This document shows, in pieces, positions 6,869 to 15,983 of a stretch of DNA of 53,082 nucleotides. Below the pieces are notes generated by a model, which was given only the letters and a program-made list of their open reading frames with translations, made no database searches and was not told the DNA's origin. Numbering within the stretch: position 1 is the stretch's first letter; every line of letters starts with the position of its first letter. Both the position numbers and the translations under genes were made by a program. This DNA is from an uncultured Clostridia bacterium (lineage in GTDB: Bacteria > Bacillota > Clostridia > RUG12999), in the NCBI GenBank assembly GCA_934792465.1, contig CAKVOK010000018.1:1-53082 (forward strand). Reading direction: 5' to 3'.

Positions 6869-7918
6869 ATGACAAAAATTGACATTATTTCGGGCTTTTT
6901 GGGAGCCGGAAAAACAACTGTCATAAAAAAACTTATATCGGAGGCTTTAAACGGCGAAAAGCTTGTTTTGCTCGAAAACGAATTCGGTGAAATAGGCATA
7001 GACGGCAGCTTCATGAAAGATGCCGGAATTAATGTTACCGAAATGAATTCCGGCTGCATATGCTGTTCGCTTGTCGGTGATTTTAATAAAGCACTGAAAA
7101 TGCTCATAGAACAGTACGCCCCCGAAAGAATCATAATAGAGCCGTCCGGCGTCGGCAAGCTTTCCGATGTTGTTGCTGCTGTTGAAAACGTAAAAAAAGA
7201 CGAAGATATTGAAATAAGCAGTAAAACCGCTGTTGTAGACGCTTCAAAATGCAAAATGTACATCAAAAACTTCGGAGAGTTTTTCAATAATCAGATAGAA
7301 AGTGCTTCCGCAATAATTCTGAGCAGAACTCAAAAATTGACCGATACAAAGCTTAAAGAAGTTGTTGAGCTTATCAGAGAACATAACCCGCATGCGCCTA
7401 TAATAACGACCCCGTGGGATATGCTGGACGGAAAACAGATTCTTGACGTTATGTGCGGTGCAAACAAGGATTTAATAGATGAACACGAACATCATCACCA
7501 CGATGAAGAATGCTGCTGCCATGAGCACGAACATGAGCACCACCACGAACATGAACATCATCACCATGAGCATGATGAAAACTGCACCTGCGGTTGTCAC
7601 GACCATGACCACGAACATGAGCATCATCACCACCATCATGCCGATGACATATTTACGAATTTCGGTATCGAAACAGCTTCAAAAATATCGAAAGAACGCC
7701 TTGAAGAGGTGCTGAAGCTTCTTTCCGATACGGACAAATACGGCTTTGTCCTGCGTGCGAAAGGCATACTTCCGACAGATACAGGCAGCTGGGTTCAGTT
7801 TGATTTTGTACCGGAGGAATATGAAATTCGTGACTGTTCTCCCGATTATACAGGCAGACTTTGCGTTATCGGTACAAATATAAACAAACAGGCAATAACC
7901 GAATTGTTCGGTCTTTAA
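6869..7918 (+). CDS. COG0523/CobW-family G3E GTPase with a large His/Cys-rich metal-binding stretch
   Basis: A cytosolic GTPase of the family that hands metals such as zinc, cobalt or nickel to target proteins. Residues 9-16 form the Walker A loop (GFLGAGKT), followed by the ENEFGEIGID segment and the family metal motif Cys63-x-Cys65-Cys66 (GCICC). Residues 205-258 contain 27 His and 6 Cys in a charged stretch, probably a metal store or sensor. The C-terminal CobW_C-like domain follows (about 265-349). The usual G4 guanine-specificity motif NKxD is replaced by SRTQ at 152-155, which is unusual for a GTPase. It is the first gene of a pair with a 12-base gap to the next COG0523-like gene. The metal and the client cannot be inferred from sequence. 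Confidence 0.9.
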   Translation: MTKIDIISGFLGAGKTTVIKKLISEALNGEKLVLLENEFGEIGIDGSFMKDAGINVTEMNSGCICCSLVGDFNKALKMLIEQYAPERIIIEPSGVGKLSDVVAAVENVKKDEDIEISSKTAVVDASKCKMYIKNFGEFFNNQIESASAIILSRTQKLTDTKLKEVVELIREHNPHAPIITTPWDMLDGKQILDVMCGANKDLIDEHEHHHHDEECCCHEHEHEHHHEHEHHHHEHDENCTCGCHDHDHEHEHHHHHHADDIFTNFGIETASKISKERLEEVLKLLSDTDKYGFVLRAKGILPTDTGSWVQFDFVPEEYEIRDCSPDYTGRLCVIGTNINKQAITELFGL

Positions 7919-7930
7919 TGAGGTGAAAGC

Positions 7931-8881
7931 ATGGCTCAGGACACAAAAATACCTATATATCTCATAACAGGTTTTTTGGAAAGCGGTAAAACTTCATTTA
8001 TAAAGGAAATTCTAAGCGAAGAAAGCTTCACGTCGGAAGACGAAACGCTGCTGATTGTATGCGAAGAAGGTTTGGAGGAATACGAAGAGGAATTTTTAAA
8101 AGAAGCAAACACCTCTGTCTTATATTTTGACGAGCTTGACAACATAACCGAGGACAGCTTAAAGGCTGCGGATATTATGAGAAATCCCACAAGAGTTATA
8201 ATAGAATATAACGGTATGTGGAAAATCGAGGACCTTTTCAAAATCAAAAAGCCGGACAACTGGGAGCTTTTCCAGGTGGTAACGGTGGTAGATTCGACGA
8301 CGTTTGAAGTATATCTGAACAATATGCGTTCATTGTTTATGGACAAGTTTTCACGTTCCGATTTGATTGCTTTCAATCGCTGTGACGAATCGACAGATAA
8401 GGGCATATGCAGAAAAACGGCACGGGCAATGAGTCCTGCCGCACAAATTATGTTTGAAAATACGGACGGCAGTATAGACGACGGAAGAGATTCGCTTACT
8501 CTCCCCTACGACATAAACGCTTCCGAAATTTCGGTTGACGACACCGATTTTGATATGTTTTATGTAGATGCGGCGGACAACCCCGACAATTACGTAGGCA
8601 AAACCATAAAAATAAAAGGCATGATGTTTAAGCATCCGAGATTGAAAAAAGGCGAATATGTTTTCGGAAGATATGCTATGACCTGTTGTGCCGATGATAT
8701 CGGGCTTATAGGCTTTATCGCCGAGTATGAAGGCAATATAATGGAAAAGGCTTGGGTTAAGATAACGGCTAAGGTGAAAAAAGAATACAGTGCACTTCAC
8801 GGCAGAGAAAACTGCAAGCTGTGCATTTCAAAAATAGAGCAGACGAAAAAGCCGGAAGAAGAGCTTGTCTATTTGAATTAA
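7931..8881 (+). CDS. COG0523-like GTPase fused to a DUF1980 (TIGR03943/YcgQ)-like domain
   Basis: A 316-residue protein with an N-terminal G3E GTPase half: Walker A GFLESGKT near residue 14, and an intact G4-like NRCD. Unlike its upstream partner it lacks the CxCC metal motif and the His-rich stretch. From about residue 205 the sequence changes to a domain resembling the C-terminal part of TIGR03943/DUF1980 proteins (GKTIKIKGMMFKH, then FGRYAMTCCADDIGLIGF, where the CC-AD signature is typical). Those proteins usually work with a DUF318-type membrane permease, which is absent here. The fusion suggests GTP-driven metal handling with the neighbouring CxCC protein. The end has another Cys pair (CKLC). 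Function is inferred from family only. Confidence 0.8.
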   Translation: MAQDTKIPIYLITGFLESGKTSFIKEILSEESFTSEDETLLIVCEEGLEEYEEEFLKEANTSVLYFDELDNITEDSLKAADIMRNPTRVIIEYNGMWKIEDLFKIKKPDNWELFQVVTVVDSTTFEVYLNNMRSLFMDKFSRSDLIAFNRCDESTDKGICRKTARAMSPAAQIMFENTDGSIDDGRDSLTLPYDINASEISVDDTDFDMFYVDAADNPDNYVGKTIKIKGMMFKHPRLKKGEYVFGRYAMTCCADDIGLIGFIAEYEGNIMEKAWVKITAKVKKEYSALHGRENCKLCISKIEQTKKPEEELVYLN

Positions 8882-8960
8882 ATATAACACAATTTTTTAA
8901 TAAAACTTATCGGATTTTTATATAATAGTAATAAAAATTCAAAGAAAAATAAAAAAAGTG

Positions 8961-8989
8961 TTGGATTTTCGGCAAAGTTAAGTTATAAT
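8961..8989 (+). promoter_or_regulatory. Promoter of fba
   Basis: TTGGAT (8961-8966), 17-base spacer, TATAAT (8984-8989); the leader is about 30 bases and ends in the strong ribosome binding site AGGAGGA (9011-9017). Confidence 0.7.
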
Positions 8990-9025
8990 ATTAATATACA
9001 GTAAATATTTAGGAGGAATAATACA

Positions 9026-9889
9026 ATGTTAGTATCTGCAAAAGATATGCTTGAAAAAGCAAAAAAAGGTAAATATGCTGTAGGTCAGTTCAATATCAAC
9101 AATCTTGAATGGACAAAAGCAATACTGCTTACCGCTCAGGAGAATAATTCTCCGGTAATCTTGGGTGTTTCCGAGGGTGCCGGAAAATATATGTGCGGCT
9201 TTACAACAATAGTGGGCATGGTAAACGGCATGATGAACGAGCTGGGAATCACAGTTCCCGTTGCGCTTCACCTCGACCACGGTTCATACGAAGGTGCGAA
9301 AAAAGCGATTGCGGCAGGATTTTCTTCTGTAATGTTCGACGGTTCGCACTATGATATTAACGAAAATATCGAGAAAACAAAAGAAATTATTTCTATAGCA
9401 AGTGCAAAAGGAATTTCGGTTGAAGCTGAAGTAGGCGCAATCGGCGGCGAAGAAGACGGCGTTGTAGGCGGCGGTGAGGTTGCAGATCCGGACGAATGCA
9501 AAATGATTGCTGATTTGGGAGTTGATATGCTTGCGGCAGGTATAGGTAACATTCATGGCAAATATCCTGCAAACTGGAAAGGTCTTAACTTCGATGTTTT
9601 GGCAAAAATCCAGGAAAAAACAGGCGTTATGCCTTTGGTTCTCCACGGCGGTACGGGTATTCCGGCAGATATGATTAAAAAAGCTATATCTCTCGGAGTA
9701 TCAAAAATAAATGTAAATACAGAGTGCCAGCTTTCTTTTGCGGACGCTACAAGAAAATATATTGAAGCAGGCAAAGACCTTGAGGGCAAGGGATTTGACC
9801 CGCGTAAGCTTCTTGCTCCGGGATTTGAAGCAATCAAAGCTACGGTAAAAGAAAAAATGGAACTTTTCGGAAGTGTTGACAAAGCCTAA
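9026..9889 (+). CDS. fba: Class II fructose-1,6-bisphosphate aldolase
   Basis: The glycolytic enzyme that reversibly splits fructose-1,6-bisphosphate into glyceraldehyde-3-phosphate and dihydroxyacetone phosphate, using a divalent metal, usually zinc. The 287 residues match the short Gram-positive class II type. Visible are the catalytic aspartate and metal histidine in LHLDHG (Asp84, His85), the metal histidines in GNIHGKY (His177) and VLHGGTG (His207), and the phosphate-binding GGTGIP and INVNTE loops. It is monocistronic, with its own promoter and a terminator behind it. Tagatose-bisphosphate or other ketose-bisphosphate aldolases share this fold, but sequence and length fit the glycolytic enzyme best. 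Confidence 0.95.
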   Translation: MLVSAKDMLEKAKKGKYAVGQFNINNLEWTKAILLTAQENNSPVILGVSEGAGKYMCGFTTIVGMVNGMMNELGITVPVALHLDHGSYEGAKKAIAAGFSSVMFDGSHYDINENIEKTKEIISIASAKGISVEAEVGAIGGEEDGVVGGGEVADPDECKMIADLGVDMLAAGIGNIHGKYPANWKGLNFDVLAKIQEKTGVMPLVLHGGTGIPADMIKKAISLGVSKINVNTECQLSFADATRKYIEAGKDLEGKGFDPRKLLAPGFEAIKATVKEKMELFGSVDKA

Positions 9890-9906
9890 GTCAAAATTTC
9901 CTTCGG

Positions 9907-9955
9907 GGAGTTGCGGAAAAATGGATTTCATTTTACTGCAATTCCTTGTTTTTTT
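9907..9955 (+). terminator. Rho-independent terminator after fba
   Basis: GGAGTTGC (9907-9914) pairs with GCAATTCC (9939-9946, one G-U pair), and an inner AAAATG/CATTTT stem extends it. TTGTTTTTTT follows (9947 on). Confidence 0.75.
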
Positions 9956-9966
9956 GTCTGAAATCC

Positions 9967-9995
9967 TTGACACTGCATTAAAATTGTGATATACT
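9967..9995 (+). promoter_or_regulatory. Promoter of the AraC-type sensor gene
   Basis: TTGACA (9967-9972) and TATACT (9990-9995) with a 17-base spacer; the leader is about 40 bases to the ATG at 10042. Confidence 0.75.
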
Positions 9996-10041
9996 TAATT
10001 TGTAAATCGTAATAACTTTTTTGCAGTTGAATGGAGAGAAC

Positions 10042-12291
10042 ATGAAAATTAATATTAAAAGCAAAAGCGTATTTAAAAAATGGCTTGGTTCATATCTTAT
10101 AATAATATTGCTTTTTATTGCAACAATGGCAGCTTCGGTCACGGTTTCAAACAAACTTATCAGCAACAAACTCAACGAACTTAAGGAACATATAATTCTA
10201 TCTTCAAAAAACAGCATAGACCGGGAATTTTCGAATATTGAGAATACAATGCTGCAAATAGCAAGCGAAAACGATGTGGAAACGTACTTAAAAATGAATA
10301 ATTCCGATGAAAGGGAAGCAACGTTTCAGGCAAGTCTGGCAAGAGATAAATTAAAAAACTTTATTATGGGCAATCCTCTTATATCAACAGTGTATATCTA
10401 TTCGGCAAAACATGATAAGATTATTTCCAACGGCGGAACAAGTCCTCTCAATACATTTTACGACAATTATCACAAAAACAGCATCACATTCGAAAAATGG
10501 AAAACAATTTTAAACGGAAAATATCAAAACGACTATATATATTTTGCGGAAGAAGAAAACGGTAAGAAATGCGTAAAATATATCGCCAATGCGACAACAC
10601 TGCCGCTCGGAAACAGCAGTGAATGCTTCGGAAATATGTTTATACTTATAGATATGAATAAATTTGCGATGCAGACGGCAAACAATAAAATCGACAACGA
10701 TACCGTACTGAAGCTGATTGATGACGAGGGTAATGTATTATCATTTGATAACGGCAAATGCTATATAGGCGAAGACTCTGCGGACGGCAAAGACGATATT
10801 GCATATATTTCTCAGGACGCAGGGCGAAACTTTAAATATATTCTTTCCGAAAGCGGAATGGGTATCAGAAAAATAATGATATTGCAAATGCTGATTATAC
10901 TTGTGTTTATGATTATTTCGGTTGCCGTATGTGCTTTTGTGGCATACAGATATGCCATGAAAAATTATTTGCCGCTGAAAAATGTTATGAATCATTTTGA
11001 CAATCTTGAATGTAACGGCAACGAATTTGAAATACTTGACAAGTCCGTAAAAGAGCTTTTGGACGAACGTTCAAAGCTCGAAAACAAGCTTGACAAACAG
11101 AAAAAAGGCGCATACGCAAATATGCTTGCAAAGTTGCTCAAAAGCCGCATAACGGATTATGACAATATAACCGAAAATCTCAGGCTGTATGACATCAAAT
11201 TCGATTATCCGCATTTTTGCGTAATAGGGTTTTATATAAATAATTTTGAAAATATTCTGAACGAACTGATAAGCACATATAAGGAGGATATGCATTCAAT
11301 CTCTGTGTTTATACTTAATAATGTGTTTGAAGAGCTTATTTCGGAATACTTCCCCGTATATTTCACGGAGACCGACAACATTCTTGTCGGCATTGTAAAT
11401 ATGCCGAATGCCGATGAAAAGAACATTGAAACGTTACGCAATATTTACGGTAAAGCAGATAAAATTCTTGCAGAGGAATTTAATCTTTCGTTTTTCATGT
11501 CCGTGAGCGAAATAAAGGATACTATAACGGCAATTCCGGAATTGTACAATCAGGTGCAGGAAAATTTTGAAAATATATTCACAAGCAAGGGCAAAAAATT
11601 CTTTGTATATAATACCGAAACGAATAAAATCTCCGGCAGCGACAGCAACTACAATTTGAGAGAACAGAAAATATATTCTTTGATAAGAACCCTGAATTTT
11701 GAAGCGGCTCTTGCGGAAACGGAAGCTGTTGCAGAGGAATACCTTTCGGATTCAAATAATACATATATATCAAAAATAAGATTTTACAGCCTTACCTGCG
11801 CAATTTTGGATGCGCTCAGCTGCATACTTGAAGAAAAAACATTTAATGCCGTCAAAACCGATATAGACATACTTAATAAATATGTTACAACGGAGCAATA
11901 TACATCAAACTTAAAAAAGGTATTTGCTCGTATCGAAAGCATGATTAAGGAAGAAACGAATAATGCTGACAACTGCGTGAAAGCCGTAAAAGATATTGTG
12001 GAAAACGAATACGGCAACAAGGATTTATCCCTTGCTCTGATAAGTGAACGGCTTAATATGTCGGTGTCCGCTTTGGCTAAAGAATTTAAAAAACTTTCCG
12101 GCGACACGGTGCTGAATTATATTCACAAAGTGCGTATCAAAAAGGCAAAGCTTCTGCTTATGAATACCGCGATGATGATAAAGGATATTGCCGAGCTTAC
12201 GGGATATGATTATGTAATAACGTTTATAAGAATATTTAAAAAGTATGAGGGTATAACACCAACGGAATACAGAGAAGCATATAAAAAATAA
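10042..12291 (+). CDS. Membrane-anchored AraC-family transcriptional regulator
   Basis: A one-component sensor of 749 residues that can read a signal outside the cell and bind DNA inside. There is a first membrane segment at about residues 14-34, an extracellular sensor region (about 35-275, dCache-like in size), a second membrane segment at about 277-300, a cytoplasmic linker, and a C-terminal AraC double helix-turn-helix (about 650-749: DLSLALISERLNMSVSALAKEFKKL and IKDIAELTGYDYVITFIRIFKKY, ending GITPTEYR). This build is common beside Lpl-type oligosaccharide transporters in Clostridia. It lies directly upstream of such a transporter, in the same direction but separated by a terminator, so it most likely controls the following locus. 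Start ATG 10042 follows GGAGAG; a TTG at 10021 is an unlikely alternative. Confidence 0.92.
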   Translation: MKINIKSKSVFKKWLGSYLIIILLFIATMAASVTVSNKLISNKLNELKEHIILSSKNSIDREFSNIENTMLQIASENDVETYLKMNNSDEREATFQASLARDKLKNFIMGNPLISTVYIYSAKHDKIISNGGTSPLNTFYDNYHKNSITFEKWKTILNGKYQNDYIYFAEEENGKKCVKYIANATTLPLGNSSECFGNMFILIDMNKFAMQTANNKIDNDTVLKLIDDEGNVLSFDNGKCYIGEDSADGKDDIAYISQDAGRNFKYILSESGMGIRKIMILQMLIILVFMIISVAVCAFVAYRYAMKNYLPLKNVMNHFDNLECNGNEFEILDKSVKELLDERSKLENKLDKQKKGAYANMLAKLLKSRITDYDNITENLRLYDIKFDYPHFCVIGFYINNFENILNELISTYKEDMHSISVFILNNVFEELISEYFPVYFTETDNILVGIVNMPNADEKNIETLRNIYGKADKILAEEFNLSFFMSVSEIKDTITAIPELYNQVQENFENIFTSKGKKFFVYNTETNKISGSDSNYNLREQKIYSLIRTLNFEAALAETEAVAEEYLSDSNNTYISKIRFYSLTCAILDALSCILEEKTFNAVKTDIDILNKYVTTEQYTSNLKKVFARIESMIKEETNNADNCVKAVKDIVENEYGNKDLSLALISERLNMSVSALAKEFKKLSGDTVLNYIHKVRIKKAKLLLMNTAMMIKDIAELTGYDYVITFIRIFKKYEGITPTEYREAYKK

Positions 12292-12306
12292 TTTAATATT
12301 TCCTAT

Positions 12307-12352
12307 GGGGCTGTAGAAAAACGATTTTGTTTTTCTACAGCCTCTTCTTTTT
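12307..12352 (+). terminator. Strong terminator after the AraC-type gene
   Basis: GGCTGTAGAAAAAC (12309-12322) and GTTTTTCTACAGCC (12329-12342) form a perfect 14-bp stem with a 6-base loop, followed by TCTTCTTTTTT. The stem resembles the first hairpin of the repeats at 3163 and 36836, but the rest of that repeat is not present here. Confidence 0.9.
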
Positions 12353-12400
12353 TATCTAAATTCGAAAAGCTCCGTAAAAATCGGTATTTAGGCATTGCAA

Positions 12401-12487
12401 TATACAATTTTTGCACGATATACAATTATTGAAAAAGCACATAGGAAAGAATTGAAAATTGAATATCCCGCAAATATATGATAAAAT
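12401..12487 (+). promoter_or_regulatory. Likely AraC operator (direct repeats) and promoter of the transporter locus
   Basis: TATACAATTTTTG (12401-12413) and TATACAATTATTG (12419-12431) are direct repeats matching at 12 of 13 positions, 18 bases apart start to start, as expected for an AraC-type dimer bound upstream of a promoter. Downstream, TTGAAT (12459-12464), a 17-base spacer and TAAAAT (12482-12487) form a moderate sigma-A promoter, the kind that needs an activator. The link to the regulator at 10042 is inferred. Confidence 0.55.
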
Positions 12488-12518
12488 AAAATCATAAAAA
12501 ATACGGGAGGTAAAAAAC

Positions 12519-14093
12519 ATGCAAAAAAAATTATTACGAATATCGGCATTGCTTACATGTATATCGCTTTGTGTCTGCGGCTGCGGAAAGGGCAAAAATT
12601 CCGCCGTCGGCAATATCGACCTGAGCGGCGAATGTGAACCGCTTACACTGCCGATTTCCAAAGAACCGCTTACACTCAGATACTGGTGCGGAATTTACGG
12701 TCAGCAGCCGCATATGTCCGAGAACCTTGTGTATCAGGAGATTTCAAAAAGAACGAACGTTAATTTTGAATTTATAAATCCGCCGGTAGGTCAAGACAAA
12801 GAGCAGTTCGGTCTTATGCTTGCTTCAAAGCAGCTGCCGGATCTGATTGAGCGAGGCTCAAGCGAGATATATCCCGGAGGAGTACAAAAAGCGCTTGATG
12901 ATAAGGTGTATTTAAGACTTAATGATTACATTAATAAATATGCACCCAACTTTAAAAAGATACTTGATGAAAATCCGGAAATAAAAAAGATGCTGACGCT
13001 TGATACGGGAGATATTCCCCTCTTCAAAAGTGTCAAAACAACGGAAGAGCCGCCGTGGACAGGTCCGATATACAGACAGGATCTTGCAGAAAAACTCGGT
13101 ATACAGCCGCCGGAAACGATTGATGATTGGTATAATATGCTGAAAGCCTTTAAGGAAAAGCTTAATGTTAAATATCCGATGTCAACCGCAGGCGTACCCG
13201 GTTACGGATTTAGCAGCGGATTCAATACCGGAATAGATTTTTATCAGGATAACGGAAAAGTAAAATATGCACCGATAGAAAAAGAATACAAAGAGATTCT
13301 CAAAACGTTGAATAAGTGGTATTCGGAAGGACTTATAGATCCGGAGTTTGCCGCAAGAGATGAAAAAAGCGGCGAAACGATGAAAATCAACGGCGATGTT
13401 GCCGCATGGTTCGGTGCATATGATAAATTAGACCATTATATGAGCATCGCAAACACAACAAACAAAGAGTATAAACTCGGTGCAGGTCAATATCTTGTGC
13501 CGCAAAAGGGCGACAAAACAAAATTTATTCAGAAAAATTACAGAGTAAACGAACCATCGCTTGCGATAACCGCTTCTACAAAATACCCCAAAGAAGCGAT
13601 AAAAGTGGTTGATTATTTTTACAGCCATGACGGATACTTGCTTTTTAATTACGGTATAGAGGGACTTACATATACGCTTGATAATAACGGCGAACCGCAT
13701 TTTACCGATTTTATGCTGAATAATCCGGACGGTACTCCCTTTACAACCTTAGAATATAAATATAAGCGTCACAGCGGACCGTACCTCAGAAACTGGGCAG
13801 CAACACCGAGCGTTGAACGTCCGGAAATAAAAAAAGCTATGGAAACATGGGAAGCAGCGGGCACAACCGATGCCGCTTTGCCGCTGCTAAGCTTCACTGC
13901 AGAGGAATCGTCCGAAATAAATACCGTAATGAACAATGTAAATACATATAAAGACCAGTATGTTACAAAGGCTATTATGGGACTCGAGAGTATTGATGAT
14001 TTTGATAAGTATACGGAAAAGCTTAAGGGTTTCGGAATCGAAAAGGTAATACAACATTACAATGATGCATTGGAAAGATATAATAAAAGGTAA
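12519..14093 (+). CDS. Extracellular sugar-binding lipoprotein of an Lpl-type ABC transporter
   Basis: The 524-residue binding protein that captures an oligosaccharide outside the cell and delivers it to the permeases encoded next. It has a lipoprotein signal peptide with a lipobox ending VCGC (probable lipidated Cys22), followed by the typical bacterial extracellular solute-binding fold: LTLRYWCGIYGQ near the start, the motif FGLMLASKQLPDLI, and a C-terminal helix-rich lobe with WEAAGTTDAALP. Length and motifs match the LplA group (about 500-560 residues) found with membrane AraC regulators. No ATPase gene is nearby; such systems commonly share one genomic MsmX-type ATPase. The ligand is probably the glycan processed by the downstream enzymes. 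The ribosome binding site GGGAGG is clear. Confidence 0.92.
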   Translation: MQKKLLRISALLTCISLCVCGCGKGKNSAVGNIDLSGECEPLTLPISKEPLTLRYWCGIYGQQPHMSENLVYQEISKRTNVNFEFINPPVGQDKEQFGLMLASKQLPDLIERGSSEIYPGGVQKALDDKVYLRLNDYINKYAPNFKKILDENPEIKKMLTLDTGDIPLFKSVKTTEEPPWTGPIYRQDLAEKLGIQPPETIDDWYNMLKAFKEKLNVKYPMSTAGVPGYGFSSGFNTGIDFYQDNGKVKYAPIEKEYKEILKTLNKWYSEGLIDPEFAARDEKSGETMKINGDVAAWFGAYDKLDHYMSIANTTNKEYKLGAGQYLVPQKGDKTKFIQKNYRVNEPSLAITASTKYPKEAIKVVDYFYSHDGYLLFNYGIEGLTYTLDNNGEPHFTDFMLNNPDGTPFTTLEYKYKRHSGPYLRNWAATPSVERPEIKKAMETWEAAGTTDAALPLLSFTAEESSEINTVMNNVNTYKDQYVTKAIMGLESIDDFDKYTEKLKGFGIEKVIQHYNDALERYNKR

Positions 14094-14102
14094 GGGAAGA
14101 AA

Positions 14103-15053
14103 ATGATTAAAACAGGAGTAAAAAATAAAACGGCATACAGAAAATACAGTGTTGCCGCAATCAAAAAGGACTTCCGCATGAATTACGGAGTGTATATGCT
14201 TTTGCTGCCGATTGTATTGTTTTACATTATCTTTATGTATATGCCGATGTACGGTGCGGTAATTGCATTTATGGATTACAGTCCCGCACTCGGAATAACG
14301 GGAAGCCATTGGGTCGGACTGAAATATTTCAAAGAGTTTTTTAGCAGTCCGTATTTCGGTCAGGTTGTAGGAAATACTTTGATTATAAGCTTTTATGATA
14401 TATTGTTCGGTTTTCCTGCACCGATAATTCTTGCGCTGCTGCTTAACGAGGTCGGCTGCGAATGGTATAAAAAAGTCGTTCAGACGCTGACGTACCTGCC
14501 CTATTTCATTTCGGTAGTTGTTATTTGCGGATTGATAAGAAATTTCGTTGCAACGGATGGACTGATAAACAACATTATAGAAATGTTCGGCGGCAAAGCC
14601 GAAAACCTGCTTATGAAAAAAGAAGCGTTCAGAAGTATATTCGTAAGCTCAAATATATGGCAAGGTATAGGCTGGAACTCGATAATATATCTTGCGGCAC
14701 TTTCGGCTGTAGATGCAGAGCTTTACGAAGCCGCAACAATAGACGGCGCAGGCAGGCTTCGCCAAGTATTTTCGGTAACGATTCCGTCTATTATGCCGAC
14801 TATAGTAATTATGCTTATACTGAGAATCGGCAGCGTTATGTCCGTATCGAGCGATAAGATTATCCTGCTGTATAATGAGCTTACATATGAAACGGCAGAC
14901 GTAATCAGCTCATTTGTATTCAGAAAAGGTATTACCGAATATAATTACAGCTTCAGTACGGCAGTGGGATTATTTAATTCGGTAATAAACTTTATATTAA
15001 TTGTTCTGGCAAATAAGCTTTCACGCAGACTCAGCGATACAAGCTTGTGGTAA
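14103..15053 (+). CDS. Sugar ABC transporter permease, LplB type
   Basis: An integral membrane protein of 316 residues with six predicted membrane segments that forms one half of the transport channel. The start contains YGVYMLLLPIVLFYIIFMYMPMYGAVIAF, typical of LplB/UgpA-like permeases, and the ATPase-contact EAA loop is visible as EAATIDGAGRLRQVFSVTIP near residue 210. The gene starts 9 bases after the binding protein and ends 12 bases before the second permease, so it is translated from the same transcript. The N-terminal extension of about 30 residues before the first membrane segment is normal for this group. Confidence 0.93.
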   Translation: MIKTGVKNKTAYRKYSVAAIKKDFRMNYGVYMLLLPIVLFYIIFMYMPMYGAVIAFMDYSPALGITGSHWVGLKYFKEFFSSPYFGQVVGNTLIISFYDILFGFPAPIILALLLNEVGCEWYKKVVQTLTYLPYFISVVVICGLIRNFVATDGLINNIIEMFGGKAENLLMKKEAFRSIFVSSNIWQGIGWNSIIYLAALSAVDAELYEAATIDGAGRLRQVFSVTIPSIMPTIVIMLILRIGSVMSVSSDKIILLYNELTYETADVISSFVFRKGITEYNYSFSTAVGLFNSVINFILIVLANKLSRRLSDTSLW

Positions 15054-15065
15054 GGAGGGGTTTTG

Positions 15066-15953
15066 ATGAAAAAAATAAGTAAAAGCAGAATAATATTTCA
15101 GATTTTTAACTACAGCATACTATTTGTAATGATGTTTATTTGCGTATATCCGCTTATATATGTTCTGTTTGCGTCCTTCAGCGACCCTCAGCGCCTTATT
15201 ACACACAGCGGATTTTTATTTGCTCCTCTCGGATTTACGTTGAAAGGCTATGAACTGGTGTTTAAGACAAACGATATATACATAGGTTACGGAAATACAA
15301 TATTTTACGTTATTGTCGGAACAACAGTAAGCGTACTTCTGACGCTCATAGGAGGTTATTGCCTGTCGCGCAGAAACCTGCTCTGGAAAAATGCGGTTAT
15401 GATGATGATAACATTCACCATGTTTTTCGGCGGAGGTCTTATACCGACATTTTTGCTGGTAGAAAACCTTGGTATGGTAGATACACGCTGGGCAATGATA
15501 ATTCCCTCCGCAATATCGACATACAATCTCATTATAATGCGAACGGCTGTAAGCGCAATTCCGTACAGCCTTGAAGAAGCGGCAAGAATAGACGGTGCCG
15601 GTAATTTCACGATATTATTCAGAATCATAGCTCCGCTTGCCGTTCCCACGATAGCTGTAATGATACTGTTTTATGCATTCGCAAAATGGAATTCGTGGTT
15701 TGAGCCTATGATATATCTGAGAAGCAGAAACCTGTTTCCGTTACAGACGTTTTTGAGAGAATTGCTTATAACGAACGATTTGCGCCAGGTAAGCGATGAA
15801 ACGATGCTCAGAGATGTTACCACAACGGATTTGAACAAAGAGCTTGTGCAATATTCAACGGTAATAGTCGCGACCTTGCCTATGCTTGTGATTTATCCGT
15901 TTTTGCAAAAATATTTTGCGAAAGGCGTAATGATAGGAGCGGTAAAAGGATAG
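15066..15953 (+). CDS. Sugar ABC transporter permease, LplC type
   Basis: The second permease, 295 residues with six predicted membrane segments. The opening (YSILFVMMFICVYPLIYVLFASFSDP-like) and the EAA loop EEAARIDGAGNFTILFRIIAPL near residue 175 match LplC/UgpE-like carbohydrate permeases, and the end KGVMIGAVKG is the family terminus. Start ATG 15066 is chosen because AAGGAGGGG (15052-15060) is at the correct distance; a TTG at 15063 directly precedes it. It forms a heterodimer with the LplB-type partner. Confidence 0.93.
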   Translation: MKKISKSRIIFQIFNYSILFVMMFICVYPLIYVLFASFSDPQRLITHSGFLFAPLGFTLKGYELVFKTNDIYIGYGNTIFYVIVGTTVSVLLTLIGGYCLSRRNLLWKNAVMMMITFTMFFGGGLIPTFLLVENLGMVDTRWAMIIPSAISTYNLIIMRTAVSAIPYSLEEAARIDGAGNFTILFRIIAPLAVPTIAVMILFYAFAKWNSWFEPMIYLRSRNLFPLQTFLRELLITNDLRQVSDETMLRDVTTTDLNKELVQYSTVIVATLPMLVIYPFLQKYFAKGVMIGAVKG

Positions 15954-15983
15954 AAAACATTAAAGAACGGAGGAATAATCGGA

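Noticed and set aside
7470..7650. CRISPR-like or tandem DNA repeat of CAT/CAC/GAA units
   Set aside because: It is the coding sequence of the His-rich stretch in the GTPase; there are no spacers and the frame is open.
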